This document shows, piece by piece, positions 1 to 9,187 of a stretch of 64,000 bases of DNA. Position 1 is the first letter of the stretch; every line of letters begins with the position of its first letter. A program made the translations under genes and the position numbers. The notes beneath the pieces are model-generated. The model had not been told where the DNA came from. It did not search any database and was given only the letters and a program-made list of their open reading frames with translations. This DNA is from an uncultured Alistipes sp. (GTDB lineage: Bacteria > Bacteroidota > Bacteroidia > Bacteroidales > Rikenellaceae), in NCBI GenBank assembly GCA_949286165.1, contig CASDZK010000058.1, forward strand, positions 62,001 to 126,000, read 5' to 3'.

Positions 1-3000
1 GTCGATCCCGAAGCTGAGGTCCACTCCTTTCAGATTGTTCTGCGCCCACTGGTTCAATTCCTTCTGGATAAAGGAGTTGAGCGGATTGCCCGAGCTGCTC
101 GACGACGACGTTCCCGGCGCGGAGTAGGTATTGTATATCAACATGTTCATCGCCTGTACCGAACGCTGTTCCGCCGTCATGGAGGTCAGCTGGTTCTGTA
201 TGGTCAAATCCTGCGGAGCGGAAAGGTCGAACGTAACGGAAAGGTCGTTCAGCGAGTTCCGGATTTGGATGCTGACGTTGAAACTGACCGGGCGGCTGTT
301 GTTCCCGTCGTCCGTCGAAACGTTGGTCCGGACAGTCTCCACCGCCGTAACGTTCAGGGTAGGGTCGAGCATGTCGCCGGTCCAGTCCACATATCCGCCC
401 CGCACGATATCGAACACTTTGGTCGAAATGACCGGCGGATTGTAACGCACCGTTCCGCCCGTCAGCGTATATCTGCCGGCAAACCGCGAATCCCCCAGCG
501 AATTCACGGTATAGGTCAGGTTGCCGCCGCCCTGCAGGGCAATGCGGTTATTCCCGTCGTCGGAAAGAAAAATCGACATGCGGGCGTCCTCGTTGATCTC
601 CAGATTGGCCAGCAGATCCATTCCCCCGATCTTCAGCGGCGCAGAAATCTCACACTCCTCCCCGTACAGGTCCGTCGTATCGCGGAACGAAACGAACGTG
701 ACCACGTTCTGCGGCTTGTTCTGCAAATCCATCGGCGAATCGCGCATGACGTAAGTAACCTCCGTTCCCCCCAACAGATTCGCCCGGGCGCGGACCTTCA
801 AAGCCTCCGACACCCCTTCGACCGTCGCGTGCAAATCGATGTTCGCCTTGCCGAACACCGTCGATTTCCGGTTGCGAGGCACGTTGATCAACTGGAAATC
901 GGAAGCGTCCGCCCGCAAATCGAGCGCAATATCCGAAAAATCGTGCAGGTCCGCCGTTCCCGACACCTGCAACTTCTTCCCGTTGGGCGCCGTCAAAGCC
1001 ACCCCGTCCAGCCGTACCCGGTTCCGGCGAATCCATACCGTATCGGTAGCCAACCCGAAAGCGGTCCCGATCATCGGGACCTCCAGCCGGGCGGCGTCCG
1101 TGCGCAACCAGCCGTCCAACAAAGGCGTTCCGGCAAGGTCCAGACGCATGTTCCCCGCCAGCGTTCCCGATAGATTCGCCATGTCGGGCGGCAAAAAGGC
1201 ATTGGCCGCCGTCAGCGGGAAAGCCGGTATCGCCACGTCCAGCCGCAACCCGTCTCCCGCCGCGGCCGTCGTGTCGGACCGAACCGTCAAGACCTCGTCT
1301 CCGTCCAACCGCATGCCGGCATACAGCCGCTGCGGCATATCCTCTCCCGTCCGGTAAGACAGGTCCAACGACACGTCGCCCACCCCGCGGCCTTCGTAGC
1401 TCAACCCGTCCAATCTTACCTGTCCGGCCGCTCCCGCGCCGACCTCCGACATGCCTAACAACAGCGTCGCCTGCAACACCCCGCCCACGGGCGGCAAGCC
1501 GGGAACCATCCGCAACAGCGTATCGATCCGAATCTCCGACATCGTCAGTTCCACGCTTCCGGCAGGCGCTCCCGCGCGCTGCGCCGACGACAGCAACACC
1601 TGTCTCTGGCCGGCGGTCAGCCCGAAATCGGCATAGAACCGGTAAGGAGGCTCGTAAATCAAATAATTGTCCGGATTCAGCGTCCAACGGCTGAACCCCA
1701 AAACCGGCCGTTCGGGAAACATGGACACTCTCCACAGACTGTCCCGCTTTTCGCCCGCCAGCCCGAAATCGAAACCGATCCTCCCTTGCTTGTCGTACTG
1801 TTTTACCGTTACCTCGCCCCGGTTTCCTGCCAGCTCCCCCACCAAAGAAAACGAAGAAAAAATATCCGCCCGTTCCGGAGCGTTCGCCAACCGCAGGGCA
1901 TACGCCAGTTTCCGATCTTCCTGTCCTAACGACAGCGCCACCGTGTCCGTGCGTACTCCGCCCGCCGTCAGCCAATTGACCATCAGGTCCAGCCGGAAAG
2001 GCTCTCCCGCCTGCGCTCCGGCATCCAAAGACAAACGGCCCATCGATACCCCCTGCAATTTCAGGAAATCATTCAAAACGTTATCCCGTCCCGCATCCGC
2101 CGTCAGCCGGAAAGGGGGCAGCAGCGAATCCGCCGCCGCCATATCCAGGGCCGCCTCTTCCATCTGCCGGGCCATCATCTCTCCCGTGCGTTGCATCCCC
2201 GCCAACAGCGAATCCAACGACAAGGGGGTGGAAAAATTCATCCGCAAATCCCCCGACTCCGCATTCATTTCCGTCCGCAAACTGTCCGCAACGGCCGAAA
2301 GCGTCGTTTTCTTCAACCGGCCGCTTCTCAATCCGTCCCGCAACGTCGTGCTGTCCAAGACCGTTTTTATCCGCCAGGCTCCCGGAGAAGCCTCGGCATC
2401 CGCCGTCAAACGGGTGGCGAAACCGAAAGGCGACGAAGAAAGACGCATGCCGTACAGGTCCACCGTATCCAACGCTCCCCGCACCGCAATCCGCTGCCGG
2501 TCCCGTTCCAGTTCCCCCGTCAAATCCAGCGTCATCCGCAAAGCCTCACCCGTCCCGGTCAATCGTCCCGAGAACCGATGCTCCGACAATCCGGCCGTCA
2601 ATGCCGTCCCCGCATAGTCGTATCCCCGATAGACGAAACGGTCCACCTGCAACTCCGCATCGAACCGCGTTTCCGACGCATACGGATCGAAACCCGCCCC
2701 CGCCGCTTCCAACGCCAACGTAACCGCTCCCAACGAGTCCGCCGGAAGGAAACGGTCCAGCGGCAGGCTGTCGCAACGAAGGAGGGCGCGATACCGTTCT
2801 GCGGTCGGGTCGAAACCGGCCTCCGCAAACAATCCGCCGCCCGCGACATGCAAATTCATCCGGGCGGCATAAGCCCCTTCCCGAAGCTCCGCCTCCCCCT
2901 TCACGCGGAAAGGCGGCAAGTCTATCCGGCGGCGCAAAGCCGTGTCGGGCAGCAACGCTTTCGCAAACTGCATCTTCGGGAAATCGCCCCGCCAACGCAC

Positions 3001-4434
3001 CTCCCCTTCCATCCGGTCCGGATGCGGCAGGGAACGCAATGTCCCGTCCATCCCCAAATCGAAATGCCCGGGCATAACCGCCTCAACCGTGTTCAGGTCC
3101 AACCGGTCCAGCCGTCCCGACAAATCGGCGTTCAGCCGCAAATGCTTGTCCCTCAACACGCCGTTTACCGACGTGTCGGGCAACGGGTAAAGCCGCAACA
3201 TTTCGCCCAAGGCCAAATCCGCCGTCAGCAAAAGCGTTATCGGAGCGGTCGGAACCATGTCCAAAGCCCCCGGCCCGGCCGACAGGTTGGCCGACAACGA
3301 CGAAGCGGCGGTCCGCAACGCAAAACCGGACAACCGCACGCCCGCGCTATCCATGGCGAACCCGCCGCGCATCGCCTCCACCCGCAACCCGCTCCGCTCG
3401 GCGAACGAAAGATTCCGCAGGTCCAGCCGGATATCGCCGCCCCGGTTATACACGGAATCGGCGGACAGGTTCAGCCCGGTCAGCCGGAGATGCCGCACGT
3501 CGAGCCCCTCCGCAGGTTCCCCTTGCGAAATCCCGTAAACGAGGGAATCGGCAGACACCGCCACGCTCCCTACGGACACGGTCCAGGGCGGCAGGGTGTC
3601 GGCCGTCGGAGCGGCCGGCACCGCGGGCGGCGCGGAAACCGCAGCCGACGTATCGGTAGAAAAACCGAATTTCACGCCTCCGACCGACACGTCTCCCACA
3701 TCCACGCGTTGTTTCCCCAACGACACCCGGCAGGATTCCACGCCGCCCGTTTCCAGACGGGCGGAAAGCTCCGTCCCGTCGGACTCCGTCCGCATGGCGA
3801 ACGCGATCCGGGCCAGGTCCAGCTCATCGACGGCGATCGACCAGTCCGGCAACGGGCCGGAAGCCGACGTATCCGGGACCGGCAATCCGGGATTCAGCAC
3901 GACCCGGCAATCCGCCAGTTCGATCTTTTTCAGCAGTGCCTGCCGGCTTTTCAAATCGATCCGGTCGGCATGCAATTCGAAGCCGCCCACCCGTATTCCC
4001 AAAGAAAAGCGGGTCAGCGTATCGGCATAATCGACCCGCACATCGGAAAAGCCGAACTGCCGGACCGATACCTCCTGCCTCAGCAAAGGCCACAACGCCA
4101 CCTGCGCCCGCAACGCGCCGCAATGGGCCAGCGTATCTCCTTCCGCCGTCACGACGTCGGCATTCTCCAACACGAGCTTCAACGGGAACGACAACCGCAT
4201 CCGGTCGAACGACAGGCGGTAACCGGTATGTTTCTCCACATAGCTTTCCGCCTGCCGCCGCACGAAATCCTGCACGAAGGGAATATAGAGCGTCATGGGC
4301 AGCAACAGCACACCCAGCAACACACTCGAAACGATAATTACCGTCCGGCGGAACCGCCGCTTTTTCCCGCGCTTCCGTTCCCCCGAAATTTTTCCGGCTC
4401 CATCTTCCCTATGTAACGTTTTATCTTTTTTCAT
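1..4434 (-). CDS. tamB: TamB-like translocation/assembly module protein (C-terminus beyond window)
   Basis: Large AsmA/TamB-type envelope protein, 1478 codons in the window with no stop before base 1. The start at 4434 is followed by a basic stretch (KRGKKRRFRR), one membrane anchor (about residues 25-48) and the AsmA/TamB-style LYIPFVQDFV segment. A long low-complexity beta-rich body follows, typical of the lipid-transfer groove of this family. The last readable residues (near KGVDLSFGID) resemble the start of the conserved C-terminal TamB domain, so probably only about 100 residues are missing. In the family it links inner and outer membranes and helps outer-membrane assembly or phospholipid transport. 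The family call is firm; the specific role is inferred. Confidence 0.85.
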   Translation of the reverse strand, partial: MKKDKTLHREDGAGKISGERKRGKKRRFRRTVIIVSSVLLGVLLLPMTLYIPFVQDFVRRQAESYVEKHTGYRLSFDRMRLSFPLKLVLENADVVTAEGDTLAHCGALRAQVALWPLLRQEVSVRQFGFSDVRVDYADTLTRFSLGIRVGGFELHADRIDLKSRQALLKKIELADCRVVLNPGLPVPDTSASGPLPDWSIAVDELDLARIAFAMRTESDGTELSARLETGGVESCRVSLGKQRVDVGDVSVGGVKFGFSTDTSAAVSAPPAVPAAPTADTLPPWTVSVGSVAVSADSLVYGISQGEPAEGLDVRHLRLTGLNLSADSVYNRGGDIRLDLRNLSFAERSGLRVEAMRGGFAMDSAGVRLSGFALRTAASSLSANLSAGPGALDMVPTAPITLLLTADLALGEMLRLYPLPDTSVNGVLRDKHLRLNADLSGRLDRLDLNTVEAVMPGHFDLGMDGTLRSLPHPDRMEGEVRWRGDFPKMQFAKALLPDTALRRRIDLPPFRVKGEAELREGAYAARMNLHVAGGGLFAEAGFDPTAERYRALLRCDSLPLDRFLPADSLGAVTLALEAAGAGFDPYASETRFDAELQVDRFVYRGYDYAGTALTAGLSEHRFSGRLTGTGEALRMTLDLTGELERDRQRIAVRGALDTVDLYGMRLSSSPFGFATRLTADAEASPGAWRIKTVLDSTTLRDGLRSGRLKKTTLSAVADSLRTEMNAESGDLRMNFSTPLSLDSLLAGMQRTGEMMARQMEEAALDMAAADSLLPPFRLTADAGRDNVLNDFLKLQGVSMGRLSLDAGAQAGEPFRLDLMVNWLTAGGVRTDTVALSLGQEDRKLAYALRLANAPERADIFSSFSLVGELAGNRGEVTVKQYDKQGRIGFDFGLAGEKRDSLWRVSMFPERPVLGFSRWTLNPDNYLIYEPPYRFYADFGLTAGQRQVLLSSAQRAGAPAGSVELTMSEIRIDTLLRMVPGLPPVGGVLQATLLLGMSEVGAGAAGQVRLDGLSYEGRGVGDVSLDLSYRTGEDMPQRLYAGMRLDGDEVLTVRSDTTAAAGDGLRLDVAIPAFPLTAANAFLPPDMANLSGTLAGNMRLDLAGTPLLDGWLRTDAARLEVPMIGTAFGLATDTVWIRRNRVRLDGVALTAPNGKKLQVSGTADLHDFSDIALDLRADASDFQLINVPRNRKSTVFGKANIDLHATVEGVSEALKVRARANLLGGTEVTYVMRDSPMDLQNKPQNVVTFVSFRDTTDLYGEECEISAPLKIGGMDLLANLEINEDARMSIFLSDDGNNRIALQGGGNLTYTVNSLGDSRFAGRYTLTGGTVRYNPPVISTKVFDIVRGGYVDWTGDMLDPTLNVTAVETVRTNVSTDDGNNSRPVSFNVSIQIRNSLNDLSVTFDLSAPQDLTIQNQLTSMTAEQRSVQAMNMLIYNTYSAPGTSSSSSSGNPLNSFIQKELNQWAQNNLKGVDLSFGID

Positions 4435-4576
4435 CGTACCTATACAGGTTTCCATTCCGGGGCACGCCGCCTTCGGCTTTCCGGCCCCATTTCCGAATCG
4501 TCCGCTTCCTCTCCGGCATCCGCAATCCGACGAATTGCCTCCGACCGTTTTTCGCCTCGCCCATTGAAATCAATTT

Positions 4577-4680
4577 CATGGCGCTCGGCTTATCGAAAAC
4601 GTTGAATTTCTTTCGACGTTTTCTCGCCTCGGCATAGCCCGAACGAGTTCGGCTCTGCGCTCGGCTTGTCGAAAACGTTC
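4577..4680. repeat. Dispersed imperfect-palindromic intergenic repeat, copy 1
   Basis: Contains a roughly 70 bp unit starting near 4614 (ACGTTTTCTCGCCTCGGCAT) that recurs with about a dozen differences at 44599-44672. The unit folds on itself around CGAACGAGTTCG, and its ends (GACGTTTTC and GAAAACGTTC) are inverted copies. A partial extra copy in opposite orientation lies at 4580-4600. It sits in the otherwise gene-free 4435-4854 stretch between divergent genes. I do not recognise a named element. Confidence 0.6.
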
Positions 4681-4827
4681 TATAAAAATCAACAATTTTT
4701 TTCTAAAAAAGAACAACTGTCCGTAAAAACCGGTCGTTTTTCCGTAACCGTTCCGGATTCGCACGTTCCGATTCCCGTTTTACCTGCCAATTTCAAGCCA
4801 AACCGATGCGCGAAACGGTTTTCGGAT

Positions 4828-4835
4828 TATCTTTG
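4828..4835 (+). promoter_or_regulatory. Bacteroidota-type -7 promoter box (TATCTTTG)
   Basis: Exact match to the TAnnTTTG -7 consensus, 19 bases before the ATG at 4855. Start of transcription is expected a few bases downstream. No clear -33 TTTG is visible. Confidence 0.6.
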
Positions 4836-4854
4836 AACCACAAAAAAAAGACTC

Positions 4855-5373
4855 ATGAAAAATTCCGTTTTCGAAAATCTCTCGCGCGAACAGTTGATGG
4901 AACTGTGCGAAATCTACGCCAAAAACTGGCTGGCCCTCGACGGCGTTTGGTTCCAGTCCGTCGAAGCCGAACACGGTCTGGACGAAGCGTTGCGGCACGA
5001 CGCCAATGCATGGCGACGCTACACCGTCATCGAAGCGAAACGCATCAAGACCTTCCTGAACCTGCCCGAACGCGCCGGCATCGAAGGACTCCGGCAAGCG
5101 CTCGCCCTCCGCTTCTACGGTCTGCTCAACCTGCAGGAAATTACCGTTCCCGACGACCGCACCCTGCTGTACAAAGTGATTACCTGCCGCGTGCAACACG
5201 CCCGGCAGCGCAAAGGCATGGCCTATCATCCCTGCAAGCCGGTAGGATACATCGAATACAGCCTCTTCGCCAAAACCCTCGACGACCGGTTCGAGACCGA
5301 AACGCTGAGCTGCCACCCCGACGTAACCGATCCCTCCTGCAACTGTTTCTGGAAATTTACCCTGACCGAATAA
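4855..5373 (+). CDS. DUF6125-like protein
   Basis: A 172-residue soluble protein with no signal peptide or membrane segment. It resembles a family I know as DUF6125: N-terminal LSREQLMELCEIYAKNWLALDGVWFQ, central EAKRIKTFLNLPE, then a Cys-containing second half (CRVQHARQRKG, PCKPVGYIEY, LSCHPDVTDPSCNC). The conserved cysteines could bind a metal or a thiol substrate, but this is a guess. A full -7 box lies upstream. It is a single gene converging on the trp operon, with a likely shared terminator between them. Function unknown. Confidence 0.75.
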   Translation: MKNSVFENLSREQLMELCEIYAKNWLALDGVWFQSVEAEHGLDEALRHDANAWRRYTVIEAKRIKTFLNLPERAGIEGLRQALALRFYGLLNLQEITVPDDRTLLYKVITCRVQHARQRKGMAYHPCKPVGYIEYSLFAKTLDDRFETETLSCHPDVTDPSCNCFWKFTLTE

Positions 5374-5388
5374 CCGGCAGGAACGAGA

Positions 5389-5424
5389 AAAGGCCGCCCC
5401 GGGGAAATACCGGACACGGCCCTT
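5389..5424. terminator. Probable bidirectional terminator between convergent genes
   Basis: An imperfect GC-rich hairpin (AAGGCCG ... CGGCCCTT) lies in the 67 bp gap between the stop of the plus-strand gene at 5373 and the end of trpA at 5441. On the minus strand it is followed by CTTTTC. It probably ends both transcripts. Confidence 0.45.
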
Positions 5425-5440
5425 CCTCCGATCTGTCTTT

Positions 5441-6217
5441 CTATTCCGACCGCAATGCCCGCATCAAAGCGGCCGCCGCTTCCTTCGGCGAAGGTTCGGA
5501 ACCGAGCAGCTTCACGAACCTGCTTCCTACGATGACCCCGGCAGCATGCCGCTGTGCGGCTTCGAACGTGGCGCGGTTGGAGATGCCGAACCCGATCAGG
5601 CGCGGATTGCGCAGTCCCATGCCGTTGATCCGGTCGAAATAAGCCAGCGTATCCTCGCCGAAACGCTCCTTCGTTCCCGTCGTCGAAGCGGTGGAAACCA
5701 TGTAAATAAACCCGTCGGTATGTTCGTCGATGAAACGGATGCGCTCTTCGGAGGTCTCCGGCGTAATGAGCATGATGAACTTCAGCCCGTACCGGTCCCC
5801 CAACGGTTTGTAATCCGCCAGATAATCGCGGAACGGCAGGTCGGGCACGATCACGCCGTCGATGCCCGTTTCGGCGCACGTACGGCAAAACCGTTCCACC
5901 CCGTACTGCATGATGGGATTCAGGTACCCCATCAGGATCAACGGCATGCTTACCCGCTCCCGAATGCCCTGCAACTGGCCGAACAGCCGCTCTAAACTCA
6001 TGCCGCCCGCCAGCGACACCGTACTGCTCTCCTGAATGACCGGTCCGTCGGCCATCGGGTCCGAAAAAGGAATCCCGATCTCTACCAAATCGACCCCATG
6101 AGCTTCCAATTCGCACAGGACCGGAACCGTATCGTCCGGTTTCGGATATCCCGCCGTAAAATAAACGGAGAGAATCCCGCTCTGTTTGGTCTTAAAAAGT
6201 TTTTCTAATCGATTCAT
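5441..6217 (-). CDS. trpA: Tryptophan synthase alpha subunit
   Basis: 258 residues. Cleaves indole-3-glycerol phosphate to indole and glyceraldehyde 3-phosphate and passes indole to TrpB. The signature DLVEIGIPFSDPMADGP carries the catalytic Glu and Asp. The start at 6217 (MNRLEKLF) was chosen because it forms an ATGA overlap with the stop of trpF and gives the normal family length. The open frame extends further upstream, but that part lies over trpF and is not conserved. Last gene of the operon. Confidence 0.95.
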   Translation of the reverse strand: MNRLEKLFKTKQSGILSVYFTAGYPKPDDTVPVLCELEAHGVDLVEIGIPFSDPMADGPVIQESSTVSLAGGMSLERLFGQLQGIRERVSMPLILMGYLNPIMQYGVERFCRTCAETGIDGVIVPDLPFRDYLADYKPLGDRYGLKFIMLITPETSEERIRFIDEHTDGFIYMVSTASTTGTKERFGEDTLAYFDRINGMGLRNPRLIGFGISNRATFEAAQRHAAGVIVGSRFVKLLGSEPSPKEAAAALMRALRSE

Positions 6218-6828
6218 CGGATTGATTTTATAAAATTCTTCACTGCTTCCGCATCCTTGCATCCGGGCGACGTCTCGAACCGGCTGTTCAGATCGACGCC
6301 CGCATACCGAGGATGAGAGAAATTCCTTACCCGGCCCGCATCTTCCGGGCCGATGCCCCCGCTGAGCAAAAACGGCAGACGACCGTCGTACGCACGCAAC
6401 GTCTCCCAGTCGAACCGGCGGCCCGAACCGCCGTGCACGGGCGTGCGGGTATCGAACAGCAACAGGTCGCAAACCTCCTCGTATTTTCGAACCGCCCGCA
6501 AATCCTCCGCTCCGGCTATGCCGAACGCCTTGATGACTTCGCAGCGTTCCCGCAGACGGGCGCACAATTCCGGCGTTTCCCTCCCGTGAAGCTGCACGGC
6601 GGCCAGACCGTACCGGACAACGGCCGCCTCCACCTCTTCGCGGGAAGCGTCCACGAAAACGCCTGTCCGACGGATCGAAAGCGGCAACGCCGCCAGCGCG
6701 TCCGGATCGAGCCGCCCGGCGAACCGGGGCGACGGAGGATAAAAGACGAACCCCATGTAATCGGGCAGCAAAGCGCCTATCTCCCGAATGCTCTGCGGAT
6801 CGCGCATGCCGCACACCTTTACTTTCAT
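6214..6828 (-). CDS. trpF: Phosphoribosylanthranilate isomerase
   Basis: 204 residues, a TIM-barrel isomerase converting phosphoribosylanthranilate to CdRP, the third tryptophan pathway step. Visible are the N-terminal KVCGMRDPQSI with the catalytic Cys, DYMGFVFYPPSPR, VQLHG, and the phosphate loop LSGGIGPEDA. It is a stand-alone protein, not fused to TrpC. It overlaps both neighbours by four bases, indicating translational coupling. Confidence 0.94.
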   Translation of the reverse strand: MKVKVCGMRDPQSIREIGALLPDYMGFVFYPPSPRFAGRLDPDALAALPLSIRRTGVFVDASREEVEAAVVRYGLAAVQLHGRETPELCARLRERCEVIKAFGIAGAEDLRAVRKYEEVCDLLLFDTRTPVHGGSGRRFDWETLRAYDGRLPFLLSGGIGPEDAGRVRNFSHPRYAGVDLNSRFETSPGCKDAEAVKNFIKSIR

Positions 6829-7604
6829 AACTCCGCGACAAACCGGGCCAACGCCTGTGCCGGATCGGCCTCCTTCATGAAGGTTTCCCCCATCAGGAAC
6901 CCGTCGAAGCCGGCGGCCCGCAACGCCCGGACCGTTTCGGGATCGGAAAGTCCGCTCTCCGATATTTTGACCGTACCGGCCGGCAATTGTTTTACCAGTT
7001 CGAACGAACGGGCCGGATCGGTCCGGAACGTTTTCAGGTCGCGGTTATTGACGCCCACCACGTCCACATACTTGTTCAGGCAGCACAGCTCGTCCTCGCC
7101 GTGCAGCTCCAACAGCACCTCCAGTCCCAAAGCATGGGCGTAACGGGCCAGCCGCAACGTTTCGTCCGGCGAAAGCACCGCCGCGATCAGCAACACGGCG
7201 TCGGCCCCCCAGATACGCGCTTCGCATATCTGAAATTCATCCACGACGAAATCCTTCCGCAACAGGGGCAGCGAAGTCCTGCGGCGGGCGTGCAGCAGGT
7301 CGTCGGCGCTGCCGCCGAAATAGGGGTTGTCGGTCAGGACCGACAGGGCGGTCGCCCCGGCCGCCGCATACCCCGGCACGATCTCCTCGATGCGGGCGCC
7401 GGGATGAATGAACCCCTTGGAGGGCGATCTCCGTTTGAATTCGGCGATGATGCCTCCCGGCGAAGCGGCCAACGCCTCCCGGAGCGAATGCACGGGACGG
7501 TTGCAGGCTTCGGCCGCGGCCCGTATCACGGCCTCCGGCCGCAACGTGCGGGCCGTGGCCACCTCTTGCCGCTTCGCGGCAATGATTTCTTCCAATATAT
7601 TCAT
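6825..7604 (-). CDS. trpC: Indole-3-glycerol phosphate synthase
   Basis: 259 residues. Closes the indole ring (CdRP to indole-3-glycerol phosphate). Motifs: IIAEFKRRSPSKGFI with the catalytic Lys, LLRKDFVVDEFQ, GVNNRDLKTF, ISESGLSDPE and the phosphate-binding GFLMGETFM. Normal length for the monofunctional enzyme. Four-base overlap with trpF downstream and five bases after the trpD stop. Confidence 0.95.
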   Translation of the reverse strand: MNILEEIIAAKRQEVATARTLRPEAVIRAAAEACNRPVHSLREALAASPGGIIAEFKRRSPSKGFIHPGARIEEIVPGYAAAGATALSVLTDNPYFGGSADDLLHARRRTSLPLLRKDFVVDEFQICEARIWGADAVLLIAAVLSPDETLRLARYAHALGLEVLLELHGEDELCCLNKYVDVVGVNNRDLKTFRTDPARSFELVKQLPAGTVKISESGLSDPETVRALRAAGFDGFLMGETFMKEADPAQALARFVAEL

Positions 7605-7609
7605 CGGTT

Positions 7610-8605
7610 TCAGGAATTAAGTGTCACAAACGTTTTCAAAATCCGGAGCGCCTTGCCGCTTTCGACCGACTCCCGCGCCATGGCCAGGCATTGTTCCAAC
7701 GGCAGGGTACGGTCATGCGTCTGCAACGCGTACGCCGCATTGGCCAATACCGCGTTCTTCCGCGCTTCCGTAGTCTTATTCTCCAATACCCCGTCGAAAA
7801 TGGCCGCCGCCTCCGCCACGGTATCGCCGCCGTACAGGTCGGCTTCGGTACACCGGGGCAACCCGAGCTCTTCCGGAGAACGGATCGATTCGCCCCGGGA
7901 CGTTACCGCCTTGAAATCGGCCGTCAGCGAAATCTCGTCGTAGCCGTCCAGACTGGTTACCACGGTAAAATCCGTATCGCTCTGCTGGTAAAGATAACTA
8001 TAAAGCCGCATCAATTTCAAATTATATACCCCCAACAACTGTTTCCGGGGAAACGACGGATTGACCAGCGGCCCCAGCATGTTGAAAAACGTGCGGACTC
8101 CCAACGCCTTGCGCACGGGGGCCACGGCCTTGAGCGCGGGATTGAAGAACGGCGCGTGCAGGAAGGCCATGTTGCAACGGTCCAACGACCGTTTCAACCG
8201 GTCCGTGTCCGCCGTGAACTTCACGCCGTGCGCCTCCATCACATTGGAAGCGCCGCTGACCGACGAAGCGCCGTAATTCCCGTGCTTGACCACGGGATAT
8301 CCCGCTCCGGCCACCACGAAACAGGCGCAGGTGGAAATATTGAAGGTATTTTTATTGTCCCCGCCCGTACCCACGATGTCGATGGCATCGTACTCGTCGA
8401 GCCGTACGGGGATGCAAAGTTCCAGCAACGCGTCGCGAAAGCCGGACAACTCGTCCGGAGTAATGCTCCGCATCAGAAAAACGGTCACAAAGGCCGCGAT
8501 CTGACTGTCGTTGTACTCTCCCCGGGCCATGCGGATCAAGACCTCGCGCGCTTCGGCCCGGTCCAGATAGCTGTGTTCGAACAGCCGGTATAACAAACTT
8601 TTCAT
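7610..8605 (-). CDS. trpD: Anthranilate phosphoribosyltransferase
   Basis: 331 residues. Transfers phosphoribosyl from PRPP to anthranilate. The PRPP/magnesium motif DIVGTGGDNKNTFNIST, the anthranilate-site KHGNYGASS, and HAPFFNPALKAV are present. It is not fused to the TrpG amidotransferase, which is a separate gene 12 bases upstream. Confidence 0.95.
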   Translation of the reverse strand: MKSLLYRLFEHSYLDRAEAREVLIRMARGEYNDSQIAAFVTVFLMRSITPDELSGFRDALLELCIPVRLDEYDAIDIVGTGGDNKNTFNISTCACFVVAGAGYPVVKHGNYGASSVSGASNVMEAHGVKFTADTDRLKRSLDRCNMAFLHAPFFNPALKAVAPVRKALGVRTFFNMLGPLVNPSFPRKQLLGVYNLKLMRLYSYLYQQSDTDFTVVTSLDGYDEISLTADFKAVTSRGESIRSPEELGLPRCTEADLYGGDTVAEAAAIFDGVLENKTTEARKNAVLANAAYALQTHDRTLPLEQCLAMARESVESGKALRILKTFVTLNS

Positions 8606-8617
8606 CGTTTCAGCTAT

Positions 8618-9187
8618 TTAGACAGTTTTTAACCAATTCGCAATCATCCGTTCCCCTTCCGGCGTCAGCACCGATTCGGGATGGAACTGGACGCCCCGCA
8701 CGTCGTACTCCGTATGCGCCAGGGCCATGACCCGCCCCTCCTCGTCTTCCGCCGTTACCCGCAGGCAGGCGGGTAACGCCTCGCGCGACACCACCCACGA
8801 ATGGTAGCGTCCCGCCTCTATCTCCGGCCCCAATCCCTCGAACAACGGATCGTCGGCGACCACCCGGATCCGGGAAGCCACCCCGTGAAAAACCGTCGTA
8901 AGGTTCTCCAGCCGGGCGCCGAACGCTTCGCCGATCGCCTGTTCGCCGAGACAGATGCCGAGAATGCTCTTCACGGGGGCGTATTCCCGAATCAACGGCA
9001 GCAGCAAACCCGCTTCGGAGGGGATGCCCGGTCCCGGCGACAGCACGATCTTGTCGTATGCCGCCACCGCCTCCAAAGGCATCCGGTCGTTCCGTACCAC
9101 ATCCAGATCGGTTACCCCCAGCTTCCTCAGGAGGTGTACCAGATTGTAAGTAAAAGAATCGTAATTGTCAAATACCAGTATTTTCAT
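8618..9187 (-). CDS. trpG: Anthranilate synthase glutamine amidotransferase component
   Basis: 189 residues, class I glutamine amidotransferase supplying ammonia to TrpE. The catalytic Cys is in GICLGEQAI and the His-Glu pair in VQFHPES. The usual GxCLGHQ is GICLGEQ here, with Glu in place of His next to the nucleophile elbow, which is a variant I have seen in this phylum. Overlaps the trpE stop by four bases. Confidence 0.93.
   Translation of the reverse strand: MKILVFDNYDSFTYNLVHLLRKLGVTDLDVVRNDRMPLEAVAAYDKIVLSPGPGIPSEAGLLLPLIREYAPVKSILGICLGEQAIGEAFGARLENLTTVFHGVASRIRVVADDPLFEGLGPEIEAGRYHSWVVSREALPACLRVTAEDEEGRVMALAHTEYDVRGVQFHPESVLTPEGERMIANWLKTV

Noticed and set aside
650-1975. Open frame of 441 codons on the minus strand
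   Set aside because: It is an off-frame shadow of the tamB-like gene on the same strand; Arg/Gly-rich with no recognisable fold.
2191-4416. Open frame of 741 codons on the plus strand
   Set aside because: Antisense shadow of the GC-rich tamB-like gene; composition (Arg, Gln, Pro, His) is that of a wrong frame.
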